Source: Coriobacteriia bacterium (GTDB lineage Bacteria > Actinomycetota > Coriobacteriia > Anaerosomatales > SLCP01). Taken from it: a DNA stretch of 20,523 nucleotides. Location of the stretch: the NCBI GenBank assembly GCA_007125735.1, contig SLCP01000161.1:1-20523 (forward strand), given 5' to 3'. Both the position numbers and the translations under genes were made by a program. The notes below the pieces were generated by a model that had not been told where the DNA came from, ran no database searches, and saw only the letters and a list, made by a program, of their open reading frames with translations. Numbering within the stretch: the stretch's first letter is position 1; each line of letters starts with the position of its first letter. Of this stretch, positions 5,974 through 12,700 are shown piece by piece.

Positions 5974-7140
5974 ATGGACACTCTCGACCGTGAGCTACTC
6001 GTCGGACTCGCCCGCCATCAGGGATGGCCCTCGGTAACGATCTACCAGCCCGCAAGCCGCGTCGGATCGGAGACGCAGCAGGATCCCCTGAGACTCAAGA
6101 ACCTCCTCAAACAGGCCGAAGACGCTCTGCTCGACGCCGGCATGAGGACGCCCGAAGTCAACGCGTTCCTTCGCGAAGCGTGGCAGGTGCAGTCCGACAC
6201 GGGCTTCTGGCGCGGCGGCTTCGAGGGACTCGCGCTCTTCGTGAGCGAGGGTGTGTTCCGCGTGTTCCGCACCTCGGTGACGCTGCCCGAACGCGTTCGC
6301 GTGGCCGAGCACTTCTTGATCCGCCCGCTCGTCCCCGCTCTCGCTCCCCCTCTCCACTTCTACGTGCTCGCACTGAGCAAGAAGCAGGTGCGACTCCTGG
6401 AGGGAACGGCCGAGAGCGTGCGTGAAGTCGACCCTGAGCACATCCCCCAGGGCCTGGCCGAGGCACTTAAGTACGACGACTACGAGACCCAGGTGCAGTT
6501 CCACTCCCGCACCCCGGCCGTGGCGGCGGGCCGAGGCAGGCGCTCGGCGGTCTTCCATGGACACGGTGGACATGCGGACACCGCGAAAGATGACCTCGAG
6601 CGCTACTTCCGGCTCGTGGACAAGGGCCTGAAGGAGCACATCGGCACGTCCGGCGCTCCGCTGCTGTTGGCCGGAGTCGACTACCTGTTGCCCATCTACC
6701 GCATGGTGAACACCTACGCGGACCTGCTCCCCGAGGGCTTGACCGGCAACCCCGATGAGGTGCCGGCAGCGCAGATACACGCCGAGGCGCTCGAGCTGCT
6801 CGAGCCATACCTCAAGCGCGAACTCGAGAGCGACCTTGCCGCCCTCGATGCGAAGCGCGAGGCCGAGGGGTCCTCGGCAGACGTGCGTGACATCGTGCTC
6901 GCGGCGCACGGCGGTCGCGTGCAGACGCTGTTCGTGGCGGACAACGGCGCCGTATGGGGACGGATCGAGCCGGACAAGTCGCAGGTGCTGCAGCGCGAGA
7001 CCCGCGAACCGGGCGACGCCGATCTCCTCGACCGAGCCGCGGCGCAAACACTTCTGCACGGCGGCTCGGTGCACGTGATGGCGGCCGAGGAGGCGGCGGC
7101 GGCCGTAGGCGGCCAGATCGCCGCGCTGCTGCGTTACTGA
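5974..7140 (+). CDS. baeRF-type (archaeo-eukaryotic release factor-like) protein
   Basis: A 388-residue soluble protein that resembles the bacterial baeRF families, divergent relatives of the eRF1/aRF1 release factor core. These are thought to act on ribosomes or translation, but their role is largely untested. Recognisable family-like segments are WPSVTIYQPASRVG (18-31), DPLRLKNLLKQAEDALL, the FYVLALSKKQVRLLEG strand (about 130-145) and VDYLLPIYR. A His/Gly-rich turn, FHGHGGHADTAKDDLERYFR (about 193-212), marks the middle, and the C-terminal part has an IVLAAHGGRVQTLFVA segment. The ATG at 5974 has AGGAGG 8 bases upstream; longer in-frame extensions would run through the tRNA gene and are rejected. 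It ends in a 7-bp overlap with the convergent PsiE-like gene. Confidence 0.75.
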   Translation: MDTLDRELLVGLARHQGWPSVTIYQPASRVGSETQQDPLRLKNLLKQAEDALLDAGMRTPEVNAFLREAWQVQSDTGFWRGGFEGLALFVSEGVFRVFRTSVTLPERVRVAEHFLIRPLVPALAPPLHFYVLALSKKQVRLLEGTAESVREVDPEHIPQGLAEALKYDDYETQVQFHSRTPAVAAGRGRRSAVFHGHGGHADTAKDDLERYFRLVDKGLKEHIGTSGAPLLLAGVDYLLPIYRMVNTYADLLPEGLTGNPDEVPAAQIHAEALELLEPYLKRELESDLAALDAKREAEGSSADVRDIVLAAHGGRVQTLFVADNGAVWGRIEPDKSQVLQRETREPGDADLLDRAAAQTLLHGGSVHVMAAEEAAAAVGGQIAALLRY

Positions 7141-7625
7141 TCCCCGGCTTCGTCCGACAACGGAGTCCCGATCGTCGGCCCCGGGCGTTCGGAGCGCGCG
7201 ATGAACACCCGGACCGCGCCTATCGCGACGATGACGATCGCGAACGCCACGACCATCTCCCACGAGAGCTGCAGGCCGAACAGGCCGATCCACAACTCTC
7301 TGAACACGATGGCGAGCGAGACGTCGGCGAGGTTCGTGATGCTGATCCGCTGGGTACGCAGATACTCGAGGAGCGAGTGAAAGATCTCGATGAAGATGAA
7401 GATCGTCAGTATCTCGATGAAGAGGAGCTTGACCTCGTACTCGGCGACACCGGTCATGCCCCGATACAGGTCGACGCCCACGAGCCACACAGTCCACGCT
7501 AGCGCGATCAAAACGAGGACGACGAGCGCGTCCACGAAGATCGACATGGCGTTTCCCGCTACCCGGTCCACGAACGCCGCGACCGGCTTGGCAGGCGAGC
7601 CGGCGCGCTCGGTCTTCTTCTCCAT
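7134..7625 (-). CDS. PsiE-like (phosphate-starvation-inducible) membrane protein
   Basis: A 163-residue integral membrane protein that resembles the PsiE family; no biochemical role is established. After a short charged N-terminus it has four hydrophobic segments, about residues 28-48, 64-84, 102-116 and 122-142. The segments LFIEILTIFIFIEIFHSLLEYL and RISITNLADVSLAIVFREL fit the family. Two starts are possible. ATG at 7646 lies 3 bp after the ferritin stop but has a weak Shine-Dalgarno sequence, while ATG at 7625 has GGAGG five bases upstream and is preferred. It lies directly after the ferritin-like gene, so the two are probably co-transcribed. Confidence 0.75.
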   Translation of the reverse strand: MEKKTERAGSPAKPVAAFVDRVAGNAMSIFVDALVVLVLIALAWTVWLVGVDLYRGMTGVAEYEVKLLFIEILTIFIFIEIFHSLLEYLRTQRISITNLADVSLAIVFRELWIGLFGLQLSWEMVVAFAIVIVAIGAVRVFIARSERPGPTIGTPLSDEAGDQ

Positions 7626-7649
7626 CGGCTCCTCCGTGTTCGGCATCGG

Positions 7650-8069
7650 CTACTTCCCGAGCATCCGCTGGAAGGTGTCGACGTGGTCTTCCTCATCGCC
7701 GAGGATCGACTCGAGCAGGCGGCGCGTAGTGACATCGCCGGCCTCGTCGGCCTGCTTGACGGCCGCCTTGTAGAGCTCGACCGCCTCTTCCTCACTTGCG
7801 AGGTCGGTCTCGGCCATCTCGGCGAGTGAGGTCGCCGCCGTGGGGAATGGCGCAGGCTTGCTCGTGGGGTCCCCGCCGAGGAAGTCGATGCGCTCGGCAA
7901 GTGCCTCTGCGTGCTTCATCTCGGTGATGGCGACCGCCTTGAACTCGTCTGCCAACGCCAGGCCATCGGGCCCCGTCACGAGGTAGTGGTGGCGCATGTA
8001 CTGCATACAGACGGCGAGTTCGCGCGAGCGCAGGTCGTTCAGCGTGTCGATGAGTGCTTGATCGGCCAT
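7650..8069 (-). CDS. Ferritin-like (bacterioferritin-type) diiron protein
   Basis: A 139-residue four-helix-bundle protein of the ferritin-like superfamily, nearest in pattern to bacterioferritin. The diiron ligand set is visible: E17 in SRELAV, E50 and H53 in ITEMKHAE, E93/E94 in ASEEEAVELY, and E126 and H129 in GDEEDH. It would oxidise and possibly store iron or detoxify peroxide. It is about 20 residues shorter than typical bacterioferritins, so it may not form the full 24-mer. The start at 8069 has an AAGGGAG ribosome site at 7 bases; the longer reading upstream is not family-like. It is followed by the PsiE-like gene on the same strand. Confidence 0.82.
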   Translation of the reverse strand: MADQALIDTLNDLRSRELAVCMQYMRHHYLVTGPDGLALADEFKAVAITEMKHAEALAERIDFLGGDPTSKPAPFPTAATSLAEMAETDLASEEEAVELYKAAVKQADEAGDVTTRRLLESILGDEEDHVDTFQRMLGK

Positions 8070-8284
8070 GGTGATGCTCCCTTCGAAGTGACGTTGTACT
8101 GCTCCCCGGGCGCTTGGTCGCTCGGGACTCCACGTATCTGTATGCCCAACGACGCCGTCGAGCGCACGCGACGGAATCGCACGCACGAACCGCCTCCCAG
8201 GCCCGCCGGTTACCGCACGCGTCAAGAACGGTGCCCAAAAGGGAACGAATCTGCCAGGGACGTGACGACGTTAGGCGGTGCACC

Positions 8285-8695
8285 GTGGTCAAGCTCATCC
8301 AGCTCTACCTGCTCACGACAGTTGTATTCTTCGCCATCGACATCGTATGGCTCGGCGTGGTGGCGAACCGCTTCTACCAGGCCCAGATCGGGCCGCTGCT
8401 CAAGTCGCCGCCTGACTGGTTCGTGGCCGCGGGCTTCTACCTCTTCTACATCGTGGGCATCCTCGTGTTCGCCGTGCTCCCCGGTGCCGAGAAGGGCGTG
8501 CTCTTCGAGGCGGTGTGGCGCGGGGCACTCTTCGGCGCACTTGCCTACGCGACGTACGATCTCACGAACCTCGCCACGTTGAAGGACTGGCCGTGGCAGG
8601 TCGCGGTCGTCGACATCGTGTGGGGCACCGTGCTCACCGGTACGGTCGCAGCCGCCGGCTACGGGATCGCCCGCTGGCTCGGCATCGCGTCGTAG
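8285..8695 (+). CDS. DUF2177 family small membrane protein
   Basis: A 136-residue protein with four predicted membrane helices, about residues 4-25, 45-65, 76-96 and 105-130. The family-typical segments are FFAIDIVWLGVVANRFYQAQIG near the start, YATYDLTNLATLKDWP in the third helix and VVDIVWGTVLTG in the fourth. The function of the family is unknown. The GTG at 8285 gives the normal N-terminus; the ribosome site (AGGCGGT) is weak, and the longer upstream reading is rich in Arg and not conserved-looking. It is divergent from the ferritin-like gene and convergent with the P-type ATPase (18 bp apart). Confidence 0.8.
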   Translation: MVKLIQLYLLTTVVFFAIDIVWLGVVANRFYQAQIGPLLKSPPDWFVAAGFYLFYIVGILVFAVLPGAEKGVLFEAVWRGALFGALAYATYDLTNLATLKDWPWQVAVVDIVWGTVLTGTVAAAGYGIARWLGIAS

Positions 8696-8713
8696 CCGCG
8701 ACAAGCGAACGCT

Positions 8714-11470
8714 CTACACGAGCTGTACTTCCTTACCCTTTGCCTCGGCCCTGCGCATCGCGATCTTGAAGATCTCGTCGACGAACATGACCGAGGAGCC
8801 GACGGCCAGGGCGATGCCCCACTCGGCAAGTCCGATCGACGTGGTGCCGAAGACCGCCTGTGCCGGTGCCCAGTAAAGCACCACGGTTTGGAGTACGGCA
8901 GCGAGCGAGATACCCGCGAGCAGCAGCTTGTTGCCGAGCGGGTTCATCTTGAACACCGAGATCGTCATCGAGCGGGTCGATATCGCACGCCACCACTCGA
9001 AGCATACGAGAGTCGTAAACGCCATCGTCTGAGCCATGACGTGCGCCTCGGTGCCCGTCTCGGCACCACCGAGATAGCGGTCGAACACCGTGAGCGTGCC
9101 GATCGCGATGACCGGAGCCAGCGTCAGCACGCGCGCCACCATCACCTTGGTGAGGATGCCCTCACGCGGCGGGCGCGGCGGCTGCGAGAGAACGTCGCCA
9201 TGCTTGGGCTCGAGGCCGAGGGGCAGCACCGAGACGCCGTCGGTCACGAGGTTCACCCACAAGATCATGATCGCGGTGAACGGCAGCGGGAAACCGATGA
9301 TGAGCGCGGCCGTGATCGCGATGATCTCACCCAGATTCGTGGTGATGAGGAACATGACGACGCGGCGTAGGTTGCCGAAGATGACCCGGCCGTGCTCGAC
9401 CGCTGCCACGATGGTGGCGAAGTTGTCGTCGGTGAGCACCATGTCGGAGGCCTCTTTGGCGACCTCGGTTCCGGCGATACCCATCGCCACGCCGATATCG
9501 GCCTGCTTGAGCGCGGGTGCGTCGTTCACTCCGTCACCGGTCATCGCGACGACCTCGTCGTGCGCTTTGAGCGCGCGCACGATGCGAAGCTTGTGGGACG
9601 GAGTGACTCGCGCGAACACGGCGATGTCGCGCACGCGCGCCTCAAGCTCCTCGTCGTCCATGTCGTCGAGGTCGCTGCCGGTGACGATGTCCTCGTGCAG
9701 GTCGAGGATGCCGACCCGCTTGCCGATCGCAGCAGCGGTCGCGGCGTGGTCGCCGGTGATCATCTTGACGTCCATGCCCGCCTGGTGAGCGGCGTGGATC
9801 GCCTCGATCGCCTCGGCGCGCGGAGGATCGAGTAGCCCCCACAGGCCTACGAACACGAGTCCGCTCTCGACCTCAGAGCGGTTCGCCTCCTCCATGCCGT
9901 CCGCGCTCTTGTAGCCGCCTGCGACGACCCGAAGGGCATCGTCGGCGAACTCCTTGGCGACGCGCTCTACCTCGGCGCGCATCTCGTCGTCGAGGTCGCG
10001 CTCCTCGCCGTCGATGAGGATGCGGTCGCTGAACTCGAGGATTCGCTCGAACGCACCCTTCACGTGGAAGGTGGTCGCAGACTCCCCGCGATCGAGGGTC
10101 GCCATGTATTTGAACTTGCTCGCGAACGGGATCTCGTCGATCCGCTCCAGCTCCGAGTTGAGATCGGAACGGTGAAGGCCGCGCTTGTGTCCCGCAGTGA
10201 GGAGCGCGCCCTCCGTCGGACTGCCCTCGATGACCCACCGGCCCTCCTCGCGCTCGAGCCCGGCATTCGTAGCGGCGCAGCCGATGCGCAAGAGCGTGTC
10301 GAGTTCGGCCACTCCTTCACCCTCGTCGGGCAGCTCGGACTCGTCATCGTAGGTGACCTCACCGGTGGGGTCGTAGCCCTCACCCGACGCGCGGAACGTG
10401 CGTGCGCCGGCCCACATCCGCGTAACCGTCATCTCGTTCCTCGTGATGGTGCCGGTCTTGTCCGAGCAGATGACTGTCGTGGAGCCGAGCGTCTCGACCG
10501 CCGGCAGTCTCCGGACGATCGCCCCCCGCTCGGCCATGCGCTGCACGCCGAGCGCGAGCACGACGCTGATGACCGCGGGGAGTCCTTCGGGGATCGCGGA
10601 CACCGCCGCCGCGACCGAGAAGAGCAGCATCTCGTAGAGTTCTTCGCCACGCGTGAAGCCGATCGTGAAGATGATGGCCGCAAACGAGACCGCAGCGATG
10701 CCGACGTACAGACCGAGGCTCCCAAGTCGGCGCTGCAGCGGGGTTTCCATGCGTCCGGTCGACTGGACCTCTCCGGCGATCCCGCCGATGACCGTGTCCA
10801 TGCCGGTCGCTACCACGATCGCCTTGCCGCGACCGTCGGTCACGCTCGTCGAGGACCACATCATGTTGCGCCGGTCGGCGAGTGCGGTCGATTCCTCGAG
10901 CGGTTCGACGTATTTGCCGATCGTCTCCGACTCCCCCGTGAACGCCGACTCGTCGGCCCGGAGCTCCGTCGACTCGAGGACGCGCGCGTCGGCAGCAGCT
11001 CGGTCACCCGCCTCGAGCAGCAAGATGTCGCCGGGCACGATCTCCTCGGCAGATATCATCTCGACCTCGCCGTCACGCATCACCCGTGCGCGCGGAGCCG
11101 CCATCTTCCGGAGCGCCTCGAGGGTCTTCTCGGCGCGCCACTCCTGCGATACGCCGATGAGCGTGTTGATGACGATGACCGCGAAGATGACGCCGGCGTC
11201 GATGAGGTGGTCGGCCCAGATACTGATGGCCACCGCCGCGAAGAGCAGGTAGATGAGCGGGCTCTTGATCTGCTTGAAGACGAGTTCGAGAACGGACACG
11301 CCGCCCTCGTCCGAGAGCACGTTAGGTCCGTGCTCTTCGAGGCGCGTGCTTGCTTGCTCCGCCGACAGCCCTCCGTCCGGGGTGTCGAGTTTCTCCCGCA
11401 CCTCGTCGAGGGACATGGCGTGCCACTGCGCTTGTGTCTCGGCGGCCTCTTCCAGCTTCTCCGTGGGCAT
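8714..11470 (-). CDS. P2A-type (Ca2+-ATPase-like) cation-transporting P-type ATPase
   Basis: A 918-residue P-type ATPase that couples ATP hydrolysis to cation export across the membrane. It begins with a cation-ATPase N domain (about 15-70). The actuator motif TGES is at 178-181, the phosphorylation motif CSDKTGTIT has D337 as the acceptor, and MITGDH and TGDGVNDAP form the hinge of the P domain. Transmembrane helix 4 has PEGLP (294-298), helix 5 has NLGE and helix 6 has NLVTDG. Together these supply the E, N, E, N, T and D residues that line the Ca2+ sites of SERCA-type pumps, so Ca2+ is the best guess; Mg2+ or another cation cannot be excluded. The ATG start at 11470 lacks a strong ribosome site. 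A 12-bp repeat lies 125 bp upstream. Confidence 0.93.
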   Translation of the reverse strand: MPTEKLEEAAETQAQWHAMSLDEVREKLDTPDGGLSAEQASTRLEEHGPNVLSDEGGVSVLELVFKQIKSPLIYLLFAAVAISIWADHLIDAGVIFAVIVINTLIGVSQEWRAEKTLEALRKMAAPRARVMRDGEVEMISAEEIVPGDILLLEAGDRAAADARVLESTELRADESAFTGESETIGKYVEPLEESTALADRRNMMWSSTSVTDGRGKAIVVATGMDTVIGGIAGEVQSTGRMETPLQRRLGSLGLYVGIAAVSFAAIIFTIGFTRGEELYEMLLFSVAAAVSAIPEGLPAVISVVLALGVQRMAERGAIVRRLPAVETLGSTTVICSDKTGTITRNEMTVTRMWAGARTFRASGEGYDPTGEVTYDDESELPDEGEGVAELDTLLRIGCAATNAGLEREEGRWVIEGSPTEGALLTAGHKRGLHRSDLNSELERIDEIPFASKFKYMATLDRGESATTFHVKGAFERILEFSDRILIDGEERDLDDEMRAEVERVAKEFADDALRVVAGGYKSADGMEEANRSEVESGLVFVGLWGLLDPPRAEAIEAIHAAHQAGMDVKMITGDHAATAAAIGKRVGILDLHEDIVTGSDLDDMDDEELEARVRDIAVFARVTPSHKLRIVRALKAHDEVVAMTGDGVNDAPALKQADIGVAMGIAGTEVAKEASDMVLTDDNFATIVAAVEHGRVIFGNLRRVVMFLITTNLGEIIAITAALIIGFPLPFTAIMILWVNLVTDGVSVLPLGLEPKHGDVLSQPPRPPREGILTKVMVARVLTLAPVIAIGTLTVFDRYLGGAETGTEAHVMAQTMAFTTLVCFEWWRAISTRSMTISVFKMNPLGNKLLLAGISLAAVLQTVVLYWAPAQAVFGTTSIGLAEWGIALAVGSSVMFVDEIFKIAMRRAEAKGKEVQLV

Positions 11471-11594
11471 CGTCCAGCGCGGCGACCGTGGGGTCGGCGG
11501 CGCGTCACCTCCTGCGTCGGCTCGGCTTCAGGTCCGGATGCGTTGCTGCCCTATGGTGCTCCGGCCGGGCAGCGAACGCGTCGGTGTCTCGCAT

Positions 11595-11618
11595 TACCCC
11601 TTCTTCTACCCCTTCTTG
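11595..11618. repeat. Direct 12-bp repeat upstream of the P-type ATPase
   Basis: TACCCCTTCTTC (11595-11606) and TACCCCTTCTTG (11607-11618) are adjacent copies, and a weaker TACCCTTTC follows at 11622. On the minus strand this is a purine-rich GAAGGGGTA array about 125-150 bp before the ATPase start. It could be a repeated regulator site or a slippage product. Confidence 0.6.
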
Positions 11619-11644
11619 CGTTACCCTTTCAAAACCCAGGGGGG

Positions 11645-11672
11645 CTGACAGGGGCACCATTTATTGTACAAG
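11645..11672 (+). promoter_or_regulatory. Possible promoter of the alpha/beta hydrolase gene
   Basis: CTGACA (11645-11650, 5/6 to the -35 consensus) and TACAAG (11667-11672, 4/6 to the -10 consensus) are 16 bp apart. They sit in a locally AT-rich stretch 28 bp before the GTG start. Confidence 0.4.
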
Positions 11673-11699
11673 ACTCTCTCGCAGGCATGGAGGTGACCG

Positions 11700-12494
11700 G
11701 TGCCCGACGCACCCGATACGAGACCCGCGCCTTCACGACGCGGCCCTGGTGTACGAACCGTGATCGTGGCGATCGTCGCCGTAGTCCTTGTCGGCGCACT
11801 CGCGGCGATCGTGTGGCTGGCCACACCGTACCCCGCGCACGACACTGCGTTCGACGCTTTGGAGACCAGCGCGACCGTCACGGTCACCGATGTCGACGGG
11901 CTGATCTCGTTCCGCCCGCACGATTCGAGTGACACGGGACTCATCCTCTACCCCGGAGGCCGCGTGGCGGTCGAGGCGTACGCCCCCCTCGCTCGACGCG
12001 TCGCAGACGCCGGCCACCTCGTCGTGCTCGTCCGGATGCCGGTCGGGCTAGCCGTGCTCGACGCGGATGCCGCAAGCCGTGTGATCGCCGAGGAGGCCGG
12101 GGCGGAGGTGTGGATCGTCGGTGGCCACTCGCTCGGTGGAGCGATGGCTGCCCGCTTCGCCGAGCGGAATCCCGCACGCGTGAGCGGTCTCGTTCTTCTC
12201 GCTGCGTATCCGCCGTCGTCCACCGATCTCTCGAACGCGGAACTCGCCGTCGTGAGCGTGCGGGGCACCGAAGACGGGCTCGTGACGGTGGAAGATGTCG
12301 ACGAGTCGCGGCGTCGCCTGCCCGCCACGGCGCGTTTCGTGGTGCTCCCGGGCGGTAACCACGCCGGGTTCGGGGAGTACGGCCCGCAGCAAGGTGACGG
12401 CACCGCACGCCTCCCATCCGATGTGCAGCAAGAGGCCACCGCCCGCGAGATCATCGCGGTGCTTGAGGAGGCGAATCGGCGAGCGGTTCGGTGA
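11700..12494 (+). CDS. Membrane-anchored alpha/beta hydrolase
   Basis: A 264-residue protein with a cytoplasmic Pro/Arg-rich N-terminus, one transmembrane helix (about 19-41) and an alpha/beta-hydrolase domain that would face outside. The nucleophile elbow is GGHSLGG (S144). The likely acid is D192 in GTEDGLV, and the likely base is H221 in GGNHAGFG. The first strand LILYPGGRV carries an oxyanion-type turn. Substrate is unknown; an esterase or dienelactone-hydrolase-like activity is the family expectation. The start is GTG with GGAGGT five bases upstream. It is divergent from the P-type ATPase, and the GGDEF-EAL gene follows 206 bp later on the same strand. Confidence 0.85.
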   Translation: MPDAPDTRPAPSRRGPGVRTVIVAIVAVVLVGALAAIVWLATPYPAHDTAFDALETSATVTVTDVDGLISFRPHDSSDTGLILYPGGRVAVEAYAPLARRVADAGHLVVLVRMPVGLAVLDADAASRVIAEEAGAEVWIVGGHSLGGAMAARFAERNPARVSGLVLLAAYPPSSTDLSNAELAVVSVRGTEDGLVTVEDVDESRRRLPATARFVVLPGGNHAGFGEYGPQQGDGTARLPSDVQQEATAREIIAVLEEANRRAVR

Positions 12495-12534
12495 GCGGTG
12501 GCCAGAACGGGTTGGTCCGGTGTAGGATGGAGGG

Positions 12535-12623
12535 GATCGGGTGCGTGTTGCGACGGGGGCGCCCGCGGCGTGCGACCCACCGATCTGTTGCCCGGTCTCG
12601 CGTGCATCATGGCCCGACCGGGC
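12535..12623 (+). other. Inverted repeats in the leader of the GGDEF-EAL gene
   Basis: The 206 bp before the GGDEF-EAL gene contains GATCGG/CCGATC (12535-12540 with 12580-12585) and a perfect 8-bp pair GCCCGGTC/GACCGGGC (12590-12597 with 12616-12623, loop of 18). Neither is followed by a T-run, so they are not standard terminators. The hallmarks of the GEMM-I c-di-GMP riboswitch are absent. It could be a structured leader or simply GC-rich chance pairing. Confidence 0.3.
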
Positions 12624-12700
12624 CGGTAACGGTGAATGGGACGAGGCTGCGGTGTGCGGTCGATGTCCCCGCGTGCACGTGAAGGGGGGACCGCGAACCT

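Noticed and set aside
5995..7497. 500-codon minus-strand frame opposite the baeRF-like gene
   Set aside because: The plus-strand product has a good ribosome site and family-like sequence; the antisense product has none.
10064..11932. 622-codon open frame opposite the P-type ATPase
   Set aside because: Antisense shadow of an unmistakable P-type ATPase; its composition is biased and no motif is seen.
12495..12700. GEMM-I c-di-GMP riboswitch before the GGDEF-EAL gene
   Set aside because: The conserved GGCAAACC-type and GAAA-tetraloop signatures are not present.
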